Below are positions 49,907-60,406 of a DNA stretch of 64,000 nt, in pieces; the first letter of the stretch is position 1; each line of letters starts with the position of its first letter. The notes under the pieces were generated by a model. The model was not told where the DNA came from and did no database searches. It saw only the letters and a program-made list of their open reading frames with translations. Source of the DNA: Ricordea florida (Eukaryota; Cnidaria; Anthozoa; Corallimorpharia; Ricordeidae); assembly GCA_949710005.1 (NCBI GenBank), contig OX453276.1, positions 16,616,949-16,680,948 of the forward strand, written 5' to 3'. The translations under genes were made by a program, and so were the position numbers.

Positions 49907-50209
49907 GGCATATACATTACCTGCTTTGTCTAATGCACAAATTGTTTCCAATTTGGTTTAGAAATTCAAAAGCTTCTTACTTAACTGAGTAAAGAGAAAC
50001 GCATGGAGGCAATTGGTAGATGGAAAAAAGCCTGTGTTCGCCATTTTTATTGGTGTGTGACATCTACACAGCCAAAGCTTCAGGAAGTAATCCTTGCAAA
50101 GTTCCGATCCTTTCAGTATCACGTTCTGAACCAATGCAGTTACTACGCAACGTTTGTGGCTCAAAAAAGGTAAAAATACATAGTGAAAGAGAGTTTTATC
50201 AAATGTAAT

Positions 50210-51165
50210 GTTTATGAACAAGTCATGTGTGACCATGTGGACAACATGCTAAAGAACATTGTTAAATTAAATGAAGAAAGCAAATTCCAAAGCAAAAGAG
50301 CATATCTCAGAGGCAAGCAAAGACCATAGCATTATAATTTGCAAAAAAAGTATTAACGGTTAATCAAAATTGGAAAGGTGAATTCACAGTATATTTATGA
50401 CTTATTTCTCAGTGTGAAAAGAATTGTGTATACCCAGGGAGGGGCAGGGCATTGCTATATATGGCCAATACAGGTATGTGCCGCTGTGAAGGCTATGGTT
50501 TTCAAGCAGTTTACTACAGCATAGGATATATAAATCAGAGCATTTGGGTCTACAATGGGGTATCATTTTTCACAAAACTGACCAGTTGGTTGAAGGTTTT
50601 ATCTGGAAAAAAAGGACTATTCGTAAATCATCAACTGCATTGCTTGTAATAATAGAGGAGCTTTGTTAGACAAGAAATAAGGAGTTCTTAAAGAGTTTTT
50701 GCTGAATTTTGTAAATTTAAGGAGTTTTTAAGCGCCCTTTAGAACATAAATCAAATGTAAGGAGTTAAGGAGTTTAAGGAGTAGCACGAACCCTGTGGTA
50801 ATTTTGTTGGCCCCCAACAATCATTTTTCAAGGTGAATAGGCACAATCCTAGTTTTAACACTTGCCTACTAGCAAAAAAGCTTAGGGATGAAACAACCCT
50901 AAACCATCAGTAAGTTGTAATAAATTTTCTTGCAGATAAAATACACTTTGTGCCTCAAAGGGCCATTTAACATCCTTTGACAACACAACTTGTCACTCAT
51001 ATATATAATTAACATAAAATGCACTTTTCTTTTGACTCAATAGAAAGTTAAGGGCATGTTTTTTTTTATAAAACTAATGATACCGTGAGGTCATTTACAC
51101 ACTACATAGTCTTGAACGTAAATTTCATTTTACCTTTGATCAACCTACACGTATGGATATAAATA
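50210..51165. other. Spacer, nothing recognised
   Basis: No domain-bearing frame. A local cluster of AAGGAGTTTAAGGAGT-like direct repeats occurs at 50680-50785. Confidence 0.4.
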
Positions 51166-51169
51166 TTTC

Positions 51170-51440
51170 TTCGTTTTATTTTGGTCTCAATTTGTCCCCG
51201 ATTGTAATTTGTCAAAAACTAAACGTCCTCACACCTAAATAAAGTCTACTGCTACTACTACTGACTTACCAGTTTCGAAAATACTAGTAAATATTTAGTA
51301 AATATTTCTTCTTTTCATTTCGGTCTAGAGTATTTCTTTCACACTTTCAATGTGTCCCCGATTGTAGTTCGTAAAAAACTTAACGCCCTCACACCTAAAT
51401 AAAGTCTACTGCTACTGCTACTACTACTGACTTACCAGTT
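51170..51440. repeat. Diverged tandem duplication with (CTACTG)n
   Basis: About 170-bp copies share TTGTCCCCGATTGTA, CTCACACCTAAATAAAGTC and a run of CTACTG/CTACTA ending TGACTTACCAGTTT, at about 51190-51270 and 51350-51440. They look like two copies of a retroelement tail. Confidence 0.65.
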
Positions 51441-51554
51441 TAGAAGCCCTTGTCGTAAGCACCGTCAGAAGAGCATAACTATTCCAATTCCGAAGGACAT
51501 GTAGTGAGAGAGAGTAACTTAGAGGTTTACGAAGTCCTACAATAAACGTGCCAA

Positions 51555-52880
51555 GTGGGCCGAACGACTCAGAAATCGGGCGAAACGTCTTCGGGCGAAT
51601 GGGTCATCGGGCGAAACGACCTGATACCGGAGAAAAAGCAATAGAAAACCCTGCTAAGATGTGAGGGTACAGTCGACAACAAACGTAAGGTCTAACATGG
51701 GAAGCGGCCTCGGAGACACCACAGAACAGCACTCACCTGAGGTCCGTGGTTTCGAATGACGACCCAAGATGAGAGCAGAAGATACAAAGCAAAACACGAA
51801 CACAATATCCGCTGTGGGCAAATCAGCTTGAGCCAACTCGGAGAAGCATGAATATCCAAGACGCAGTGAAACAATCGGTGATTCAGAGAACAGCGATAAG
51901 CTGACTTCCCATGGTTACAGTATTCTTCGTACTTCGCAATTCTCTCATTTTCCTTACAGCTTGACGGCGTTTAAACAGGCATTAAAAGAGCATAAGTAAC
52001 AAAACAGGCAGTGTAAAAAGGCATAAGTAACAAAACAGACAAGCTGCACCGAAAGCCTGCCAGGAGTTCTATGTCACCAAACATCTTATCAGAATTCCCT
52101 CTCGTCCCCAATACCGCCCGGCCCTGTGAACCTCGGTAAACATTAGCTGGGAACGCCTTGCAACTGATCAAAAGTAGACACAGGTAGCCCAAGCTTAGTC
52201 TCGCTGGTGATTAACTGGAGAACATAGGGGGGATTTTTCAACATCCAAGATTTTACCTTAAACTTAAATAAAATTCAATAAAATTCTCATCGTTAAATTG
52301 TTTTGTTGGCCTGTGAGCGGACGATATTTCCCTACCTTTTGAACGGGTGTCTGGACCAAGGTCGCGGTATCCAGACCAGTGTCATCAAAGCAAATTATTA
52401 CGCGGGATGACGTAGTCAACCAGCGTATAAAATTCGGTAGCGCATTCCTTTCGTCGTCTTGGGAGTCAAAAATTGCCGTGTTTGTTTAACTTTCCCGTAT
52501 CCCGAGCCCGTCCCGGAAAAATTGTGTGGCTTTTATTGGCTGTAACTCCGAATCACGTGCAAGTCAGGTTGGATTGCACTATGGATATCCATGATCGCAC
52601 AATCAGCAAAAAAACATACTGCGTCAGCAATTTTAAACGAACACATCCCGCGTAAACGCCTTCAGGCGTTTTCTTGTTCGAATTATTTCACGAAAGTAGT
52701 TGTACTTTCTTAAAAGCAAAAATTAACGTCAAATATGGACTCGACGAAAGCTAGCAAAGCAAAAGTGAATTTTACTACGAAGACGAATTATGTGGGCGAA
52801 ACCCAGTGCGTTCGCCCCGTAGTGAGTTCGCCCAACAAGAATGTAGTTCACCCCCCCAATTCAGAGTGGTTTCGCCCCGC
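51555..52880. mobile_element. Possible non-autonomous DNA element bounded by GGGCGAA clusters
   Basis: GGGCGAA occurs at 51578, 51593 and 51609. Its inverse TTCGCCC occurs at 52811, 52827 and 52871 (plus one GGGCGAA at 52794). Clusters facing inward about 1.3 kb apart suggest repetitive terminal regions. The interior shows no gene. Exact ends and target duplication were not determined. Confidence 0.4.
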
Positions 52881-52999
52881 AATCAACAAGTTTTAATAAA
52901 GTGTTGATAAAGACGATGATTATATGTATCTGTGTGTATGTTGCTTCAAGACGAAAAAGTTACTGACTTCTACGGAAATTCGCAATCATATGAATTCGA

Positions 53000-55170
53000 A
53001 CTCCTAGAAATTTAACGTAATCCTTGTTCTTAAGATGTGTACAGTGTTACTACTGTTATCTTGGATTTTCAAACGTATATGATAATTGAGTTTCTTTTGC
53101 ACGGGCCTAAAAGCGACAAAATTAGATTTCTTTGCATTTGCAGTTAATCTATTTGCGTTCAGCCAGTCGCATACATTTTGCAGCTCAGTGTTGACGCCGG
53201 CTTCTAGAAACTTCAGATTCTTGTCAGAGTACAATAAATTTGCATCACCAGCAAACAGGTAAAAGCTAAACTTATCGGAGCAGGTATAAATGTCATAAAT
53301 GTAAATTAGGAAAAGTAAGGTGCCTGAAACAGAACCTTGTGGGACTCCAGTAACCGAGTTCCTTATGGAAGAAATACGATTATCAATTTGAGTCGCTTGA
53401 GTGCGATCAGCCAAGTAAGATTAAAAGCAGTTGTAAACAATACCTCTGATTCCATAATGATGCAGTTTTCTAAGCAGAATAAAATGATTGGGACTGTATC
53501 AAAGGCCTTCCTATGATCAATAAAAATTCCACAAGAAAACATTTTATGATCCAGATTCCTCTAAATTGAGTTCACAGTGTCAAGTATTGCATGTTGGGTA
53601 GACGATTTCTCTCGAGATCCGTATTGCACCTGATTGAAATTTAAAATAATTGACATATTGAAAGACCAAGACTTTTTTTTAAAATCTAGAGTGCTCGTTT
53701 TCGTGAAGACGAAGAGGGGTTCAAAATCACGCCATGGAAATGCCTCAAGAGCGTTCATCCAACAGCTCGAGCAACACACAATGAGCGCTTGCCGGTGAAA
53801 TACCACAAGTCTTTCAAGAGCCACCGACCTGGAGAAATGATAAGACCTGATTCTCCGTTGTTTTGTTTTGTTTTGTTTGTTTGTTTGTTTTTTTTTTTTT
53901 GTGGCCATAAATCACCGCCGCAAGCCAAAGCACCAGGTATGGTACAGAAAATCTCCTCTCGAAAAGAAACAGATTGGTTAGTTTATGGCACTGGCTGCAA
54001 AACGAGCAGGTCTAACTGGAAATATCCCGAATCATTTAGCGATAATAACATGTGTATCTCGCCTTATGGATGATGAAGTTCAAGCCAATTTTGTAGCCTT
54101 AGCTAAGTGGGCATAAGAATCTGGAAAATCTGGATGCTCAGAAGACCGCGTCCATGGACCATCCGCGACGAATGTCCCTGGTTCTAAGCATATCAGCAGA
54201 CGATCAAAACCGCCGACCGGTTTGCTCAGTTTGTAGATTTCAAACCTCAGCCGGACCAACACCCAAGGTCTTAAAATAACTGAGAATGTGCTGCCCTTGT
54301 TATAACATCTTCAAAATGCTAAAGACAAAAAATCTGCAGGCCCCGCCTCACGGCACTGTTCTTGTGGGACGTTAAAAATCCCACAACACTGTTCGAAAAG
54401 GGTAGGGGACGTATACCCTGGTGTTCTGGTCGACCTTTGATAAAGTTTGATTATAATTAATTAATAAATTAATTAATAGGAGAATTGATGTAAAGCGCCT
54501 TTGAACATATCCATATGAAAAAGAGCCCTATAAAAATTAATTATTTCGTAAATAAATGCATACACCACCACCATTTCGCCCATTAACAGAGCGAGCCTTT
54601 CAAATCCCTGGCAGGTAAATTTCATGATCATTGATTGTACTATCTAACTTTGTTTCAATGACCGCTAGTATATCAGTTTTGGAGCCATTTAGAAAAAAAT
54701 TAAGGTCGTTTAAATGAGCGAGCAAACTGTTAATATTTAACGCTGCCACGACAAAAACACGGCCAAATGGATTATTATTCGATGACTTACCTTTATTGGA
54801 AGTGTACTCACACGAATCCCGAGAAGGCACAGGCTCATCGGATTCCCAGTCGGCAGAAATCTAATCACCTCTAAAATATTTAATAAAATTTGAAGCAAGT
54901 CGAGCAGTTCCCTTTGTATTTAGGTGAGGGCTACTCCTGTCAGGTCATGTTCAGGAAAAAATATTAGAATGGTCAACATAGCCCTATCCATTTTGGCTGC
55001 AGAATTTTTCTAAGTATTTTTGTTCGCACCAGGCAGTGTAACGGACGGGGTTTCTTCATCAGATCTAGGAACAGATGTCTCGAGTAAAGACTTGAAGAAG
55101 CCAAATTTAATACCAAAGGAAACGCAGGATCATTATTAGCGACGATTCCGATTCTGATTAGAGACAAACC
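53000..55170 (-). pseudogene. LINE on the minus strand, endonuclease and reverse transcriptase remnants
   Basis: Reading leftward: an ORF1-end-like trace (55.17-54.85 kb); an endonuclease start with ALNINSLLAHLNDLNFFL and ETKLDST (54830-54600, continuing with a frame change to about 54550); then, after an insertion, reverse transcriptase (about 53620-53000) with YGSREKSSTQHAILD, IFIDHRKAFDTV and SVTGVPQGSVSGTLLFLIYIYDI. The catalytic FADD box reads FAGDAN, so the enzyme is dead even apart from the frameshifts. The family is CR1/L2-like by motif order. Confidence 0.85.
53650..54545 (+). mobile_element. SINE-like insertion in the LINE
   Basis: Separates the endonuclease and reverse transcriptase pieces of the minus-strand LINE. 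Its right end carries GTGTTCTGGTCGACCTTTGA and TAAAGCGCCTTTGAACATAT followed by AGAGCCCTATAAAAATTAATTATT, a tail of the 'aagcgcc...ctataaa' type shared by many metazoan SINEs. It contains a poly-T/TTTTG tract at 53860-53900. Left limit uncertain. Confidence 0.5.
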
Positions 55171-55199
55171 GTCAATTAAGCCTTTGAACAGGATTGTTT

Positions 55200-55535
55200 T
55201 TCAGTAACAATAGTTTTGAAAAAAAATAAATAAATAAAATAAACGCTCGCTGATTCTTTCTTAGCGTATACGACGGTGCTGTTTATACTCCGGAACTCAT
55301 TCAGTTCAATGGTGCGATGTTATTCGCTTTTCGCTAGTGTGACTGACAGATCACGTTTCATACAGGTGCTTTTAAACATCGAGATTGCTTTATTTGTCCA
55401 TAAAAAACATTATGGTGTATTTGTGGTAGAAAATTCTTAACACTAAGTTTCTGCAGTCTATTTTTGGTGCGTTGCTGTTAGGACAAGTAATGGCGGTTCA
55501 CAAAATAATGAAAGAATGGAATTTTCTGGAGAAAA
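55200..55535. other. Spacer, nothing recognised
   Basis: AT-rich sequence with no domain, repeat or signal that I can support. Confidence 0.4.
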
Positions 55536-55677
55536 TTATTTACTGACCTAGGGTCAGTCCGTATAGGAAAAATCTGTGCCCTGAGTCTTGAGAAGGGCCC
55601 TCGGCCTGGGGCCTCGGACCCTACTTAAGATCTAACGCACAGTTTTTTTCTATACGGCCTTCGTGGCCAGTAAATAA
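55536..55677. mobile_element. 142-bp MITE with TTATTTACTG ends
   Basis: TTATTTACTGACC at 55536-55548 and GGCCAGTAAATAA at 55665-55677 are inverse copies with one mismatch. Inside, GTCCGTATAGGAAAAA and TTTTTTCTATACGGCC extend the palindrome. Too small to encode anything. Confidence 0.75.
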
Positions 55678-55683
55678 CCAATA

Positions 55684-55839
55684 CGTCTTGTTCCTGCTCT
55701 GAGTTTTGTTCTAAATACGTTTGGACGATCTCGTTGGGATCAAGGTCCCTCTCTTATGATTGGCGGGAGGAGAGAACCTTGACCACAATGAAATCGTCTA
55801 AAACTCATTTAGGATAATACTCAGAGTAACAAGAAGACG
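55684..55839. mobile_element. 156-bp fold-back element
   Basis: Arms of about 65 bp (55684-55748 and 55775-55839) are inverse copies with scattered mismatches. Shared blocks include CGTCTT, CTCTGAGT, CTAAAT, GACGAT, TCAAGGT and CTCTC. It lies seven bases from the preceding MITE, so two palindromic elements stand back to back. Confidence 0.75.
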
Positions 55840-55844
55840 CTGCG

Positions 55845-56990
55845 AGTATTTTATTGAAGTTTATTTAAATTTAAGACAAAATTTTGGATGTTGGAGAACT
55901 GCACCATAATCTCAAGTTAATCAGCACTAACAGTAAGCTAGGGCTACCTGTGGTAGAGATAAGGTTATGCATTATTGCTAAAGAAAAATCTTGAAAGTAG
56001 GCTTGAAAATAACTCTCTACAGTGCTGAAACGTTTTACCGTCATAGCAACCACTAGGGGATGAGACACGCTCCATTTTCCTAATACGCTTCAAAAACGCT
56101 AAAAACGTTCATTACGTTATAATACGCTCCAAACAAAGTAAGTCGAGGCGAAGGAAAAAGTGTGGTGGTGTGACATCTTGGCTCGTGTTTATCAGTACAA
56201 TTCACGGCCAAACACAAGACGCTAAACAAACACTAATTCTGTCGCATCTTGTTTCTTCAGGTTAATCAGTGCCATCCAGTGCCAAAACCCAAGAAAAACG
56301 TGTCTATTTTGGTTCGTCGTATTTATCAGTGTATACCCACTGCCAAAACACAAGACGTCTATTTTCGAATTTTCTCATCAGGCTTTTGTGCTAGTTAAGG
56401 AAAACGTGAGCAACATGCTTTATTCAGCTGTTATTTGCCTCCATGGCAGGACAAGAAGTCCTTGTTGGAGATGTTGTTTTGTACCTATTGTATTTTCAGA
56501 GAATCACTAAATTGTAGTAGTACGATGGAGAAAAAGTCCAAAAAAGAACTACGAAAACTAGCACGAAATCCGTCATATCCCTGGTTGGTATCGTTACGTA
56601 AAGCAGAACTTCTTGCTTTGAGAATAGAACCACCTCCACCCTGAAGTTACCATTCTTTGGCCGATGAGAAGCGATTGCTTCATAGTGGATAAAAGGCGTT
56701 GCTGACTACGAGGATGTAGATGTTTATCAGTGATACTGTCTCACTGCTTAACATTCACGTAGAGTTAATTTACTAAAAAAACTAAGCTATCGCATGATCT
56801 TGGGGTTCTTTGTATATTCCAGTCACCATGACACTACCCGTCTTGCGTGCTAGGATGGTGGTAAATTTGGCTTTTGGTTGTCTTTTATCCTTTTCCGAAA
56901 ACTCCCCAAGCATTGTTTTATTATCACGGATCACTTCCCTTCCATGTATACTCAATGGATTTATTGGTATTTAAGGAGAGAGTATAATAT
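55845..56990. other. Spacer with degenerate repeats and a short SAP-like frame
   Basis: Degenerate repeats around TTTATCAGTG-CCAAAACACAAGACG occur at 56190-56370. A 39-codon plus-strand frame from ATG 56525 to 56644 (MEKKSKKELRKLARNPSYPW, then LRKAELLALRI) looks like a SAP-type helix pair and resembles the start of the gene at 57257. It may be a relic copy of that gene's first domain. Confidence 0.35.
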
Positions 56991-56999
56991 GAGAGTTCA

Positions 57000-57215
57000 T
57001 AGACAAAAAAAATTTATAAATTTTAACAGGAATTTATCAAGAAATTTATTAAGGATTTTTGTTCTGATTAAAAAAATTTATAAATTTTAACAGGAATTTA
57101 TCAAGAAATTTTATCAGAGATTTTATCAATAATTTCAAATTTGTCCTTGGAATTTATCAGGAATTTATCAAGAAATTTATCAGATATTTTATCAAGGATT
57201 TCAGAAAAAAAATGA
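57000..57215 (+). repeat. AT-rich direct repeats at the edge of the gene cluster
   Basis: AAAAAATTTATAAATTTTAAC occurs twice (about 57007 and 57069), and AGGAATTTATCAAGAAATTTAT recurs in several imperfect copies with TTTATCAGA spacers. They sit between spacer DNA and the first gene of the cluster, where an element end or an origin could lie. Confidence 0.75.
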
Positions 57216-57229
57216 ATTTTTAAAATTGG

Positions 57230-57240
57230 TTTAAAGATAT
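57230..57240 (+). promoter_or_regulatory. TTTAAAGATAT box before the plus-strand cluster gene
   Basis: Same core as the boxes before the minus-strand genes. The TTTAAA ends 22 bp before the ATG at 57257. Confidence 0.45.
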
Positions 57241-57256
57241 AACATGAAATATCAAA

Positions 57257-57886
57257 ATGGAACGGCAAACAGTAAAACAATTGATGGCCCTCGCTAAAGA
57301 ACTAGGTATTAAAGGATATTCTAGAATGCTTAAAGCAGAACTCATCGAAGCTATAACACAACCACAAGTACTAAACATGAATATTATTGAAGAACCTATA
57401 CCTGATATTAATGTTACCACCAAACAACCTATCAATCCAGTATTGGAAAACTTAAATGTAGAACATATGAGGGCTATAGCCAAAGAGCAGGGTATTAAAA
57501 AATATTATTGGTTGACTAGACCTAAATTAATTGAAGAGTTAGGTGATATAGACATAGACCTAAACAAATTATCGAATATTATTGTTAAAATAACAACAAA
57601 AAAGTATAAGTGTATTCATGGAGAGTTTAAATATCAATGTAAAGAGTGTCACGGATCTCAAATATGCCCTCATAATCAAAGGAAATCACGTTGTAAAGAA
57701 TGTAACGGTGGTAGTATTTGTGAGCATAAACGGGAGAGATATATATGCAAAGACTGTAAAGGTAAAGGAATTTGTATTCATGGAAAACAAAGAAGTTTTT
57801 GTAAGTTATGTGGAGGATCTCAAATATGTGAACACAACAAACAGAAGGCGCATTGTAAAAAATGTCACACAAAACAAGAGAAATAA
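57257..57886 (+). CDS. SAP-like and C-H-C-C zinc-repeat protein
   Basis: 209 aa. Residues 1-35 (VKQLMALAKELGIKGYSRML, KAELIEAI) and about 69-98 (MRAIAKEQGIKKYYWLT, PKLIEEL) are two SAP/Rho-N-type helix-extended-helix units, usually nucleic-acid binding. From about residue 117 five repeats of about 17 aa follow, pattern C-x-H-x5-C-K-x2-C (CIHGEFKYQCKEC, CPHNQRKSRCKEC, CEHKRERYICKDC, CIHGKQRSFCKLC, CEHNKQKAHCKKC), each likely to bind zinc. Repeats of this kind are frequent in large DNA viruses and related elements. It is the only plus-strand gene of the cluster and converges on its neighbour, with 242 bp between stops. Intact. Specific role unknown. Confidence 0.8.
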   Translation: MERQTVKQLMALAKELGIKGYSRMLKAELIEAITQPQVLNMNIIEEPIPDINVTTKQPINPVLENLNVEHMRAIAKEQGIKKYYWLTRPKLIEELGDIDIDLNKLSNIIVKITTKKYKCIHGEFKYQCKECHGSQICPHNQRKSRCKECNGGSICEHKRERYICKDCKGKGICIHGKQRSFCKLCGGSQICEHNKQKAHCKKCHTKQEK

Positions 57887-58128
57887 CAAAAAAAACAATA
57901 TGTTATATAACACAAGTCAGTGTTACATAACAAAATTTGCATTGACGTAATCACATTCCTGAGCGACGTTAGAAACCAGCCTTTTTAAAGTAAACTTAAA
58001 ATCTACTTTTCAACTTCAAATCTACTTTTCAACTTGCTTGTTGCTATGTCGTAAAAGTATGCAATCTATTGTTCTACACGTGTACACTAATTTTACATAC
58101 AATCATAATCACGTGAAATACTCATGAA

Positions 58129-60330
58129 TTATCGAAATAGATAGCACGCTAATCCACCAGCGACAATTATAAATGCTAATAGATTATCTTCATGTTGCGT
58201 TGATTCTATTTTTACAATAGGTTTTGGTTTCGTTTCATTCTGTAAAGTTTTTGGTTTCGTTTCAGTTCTATGAGGTAACTTTACCTTTGAAGATCCCATG
58301 TTATGACTTATTCCAACCTGTTTTGGTTCAGTGTTTATGGAATTATTTACTCCAAAACTCATATCACTACTAGCCTTCATCAACTTGTTATTAAAACCAG
58401 TCACGCTTTCAGTGTTGATTATCATATTACTAGGCATTAACCATACACCAGGAGCAATAGCTAAATCAAGCCGTAATTTCGCTTCCTGTACAGCTAATTG
58501 ATAATTTTGGATAGAACTAGAAATGTCATTCTCAATCACACTATTCTCAAATAAATGTATGAATTCTTGTTGAGTCTCAATCCAGGGGCACCCAACGAAG
58601 GATTTCGATAAAATATCTGTTCGACTGTAAGGTCGCCTAAATTTTTCGGAAAATTTCTCCTCTAGGGAAAGAATATGTTGTCTTGATTTTCGGAAAAAAA
58701 AATTGCCCTAGAATTTTCGTAATTTAGGTGGTCGAGGAAAAGTTGTCCTAGACTTTTCGTAAATAGATAGTCAACAGAAAGTGACCCTAGAATTTTCGTT
58801 CGAGTTACAACTCGCAATTTTCGGACGTCGTCCGCAAGTTAGAGATGTATATAGCATGTGATTTCTTCCCCTGATACTTTCGAATAAAAAAGTTACTCCC
58901 CTGCAATCTTCGGATGCGCGTTACGGTTTGCCTAAAATTTTCGGAATCTTTTCATAGACGCAAGCTTTTACAAAAAAGGTCTCCTAAAAATTTCTAACGA
59001 CAGCAATGCTAGCACGAGTCCTTCATTTTTCGAACAGACCTATAAAGGTAGCTAAAACTTTCGGATGAGCCAAAAAGGCCGCCTAGGATTTTCGAGACGA
59101 ATACAGTTCCCCTAAGAAATCCGAACAGATAGATAGTTTTTAGGGCAGCTCCAAATTAATGAAACAGGCTTCTAAAGCATAGAAAAATCCATTTAAGGCA
59201 CTTCTGAGGTATTTGGAAAAATTTGGTCGTTGGGTGCCCCTGTCAATCGCTCCACCACCATTACCATAAATCGAGTTTCTAGTGTTGACTTGCGCTCCTA
59301 ATATACAGTAAACAAAGGCTTCAACAGATTGATTCAATCTACCAAGTCCAGCTTTAGTGAGTCCATGACCACTTGTTGGGATAAACCATGCATATTTGAA
59401 ATCAGCAAAATCGTCATTACGGATGAATGATATGAGATTACCTTTTTCTTTCTTACCTCCCTCATCAGAAAATTTACCACCTTCACCAGGCCACTGATCA
59501 GCTTCAACATCATAATTCCTTACAATATGAACATTTTGATTTCCTCCACCTCTTCCATTGTATCCAGCACCATAATCAATAAATATATCACCCAATCCTC
59601 CGTTTCTACCACTTTTCCATCTAAAATCAGAATTATTACTAATTCCAAATTCAGCACACAATCGTTGATATGCAACTTTGTTGTAAGGGTTGTTGTTTAT
59701 TACAAAAGGTTTATCCTCAGGTAAGGGAAGACTCAATTCATATAATATCCGCCTTATAGTGAAATATACATGAAACTTGATGAAGCTACTCACTACTTTA
59801 GGATAGTTTAGACTCTCTAAAGGACTTATACCACAACCAGAGGTTGCACACCAAACTGCAAAGTTAAGTTGTTGAGGCCAATAATTCATATCGGGTGCGT
59901 TCAACCATTTTCTACTCTGTTTACCAAATTTGAAAGTCACAACTTGGGATGTGAAAACATTACGCATCTTAGCAGTGAACTTTTTCGTATTAGAAACGTA
60001 TATATCCAGTGAGGTTAGTATTTTTGTTATATCACTTGTAAAGTCATCAAAATCAATTGCGGGTATTGGATAAGATCGATTGGTTATAGTTAAACTCTTT
60101 GGGAATGAACTCAATGCATCATCATTTAATCCTAAATCTTTCCATAAAAGTCTTTTCAAACGGGGTGACAGGTCATCAGTCCATGTTTTTCCAGTGGGGT
60201 CATCATGAGACATGATTGTTGTTCCATTGAATCTCCACTTAATGTAACCACCATACGGATCAGCTACAACTTCGAATTGACCTGTATCAGCCTTTGGATA
60301 TTTATTTCTGAAATCATTAAATAATCCCAT
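58129..60330 (-). pseudogene. Large cluster protein (about 511 aa before interruption), split by a MITE
   Basis: The ATG at 60330 opens a 396-codon frame starting MGLFNDFRNKYPKAD. Visible segments include LNYPKVVSSFIKFHVYF and PQQLNFAVWCATSGCGIS. At 59242 the frame enters a 660-bp MITE and ends within it. The original frame resumes at 58582 and runs to a stop at 58129, ending in a hydrophobic segment (LLAFIIVAGGLACYLF), a C-terminal membrane anchor. Without the MITE and one 6-bp duplication the length is 1,536 bases, a multiple of three, so the gene was open before insertion. I have seen similar multicopy cnidarian proteins but know no function. A structural protein of a virus-like element is a guess. 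Confidence 0.75.
58583..59242. mobile_element. 660-bp MITE with CAGGGGCACCCAACGA ends
   Basis: Perfect 16-bp terminal inverted repeats (58583-58598, 59227-59242) and a 6-bp target duplication, TCAATC (58577-58582, 59243-59248). The interior holds about 14 degenerate copies of CCTAGAATTTTCGGA spaced roughly 40-50 bp apart, mostly in one orientation. The CAG...CTG ends and 6-bp duplication parallel the hAT element at 39.7 kb, though the end sequences differ. Confidence 0.9.
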
Positions 60331-60350
60331 CTTATTATTTATGTTGATAA

Positions 60351-60370
60351 TAAGATTCTTTTAAATCAAC
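60351..60370 (-). promoter_or_regulatory. TTTAAA box before the 60330 gene
   Basis: Reads GTTGATTTAAAAGAATCTTA on the minus strand. TTTAAA lies 30 bp before the ATG at 60330. Confidence 0.6.
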
Positions 60371-60406
60371 ACCGTTCTTTTCTAATATTAAGCTCAAATG
60401 AAAATT

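Larger units (their letters stand above)
46452..50170 (+). pseudogene. THAP-domain transposase-derived gene, multi-exon and broken
   Basis: Exon 46452-46784 encodes a THAP zinc finger: C-x4-C in RCVVQGCSNRTNKG, IWVRFVRTKRKNFF, then C and AHFEEHRF. Its start codon position is ATA, and TAG and TAA interrupt it. Later GT-AG exons lie at about 47251-47322, 47403-47465, 47598-47805, 47949-48098, 48199-48415 and from 48570. The last carries TCHWCFASS, SCTQCKREFTW and PAGNLFLSFSILCSGAS, a block I know from THAP-linked transposase proteins. Where GDGR with a catalytic aspartate is expected the copy has AGGGR, followed by GHSPKYGTY. Coding similarity resumes after a LINE at about 49967-50169 (RWKKACVRHFYWC). 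Dead by several independent lesions. Confidence 0.75.
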
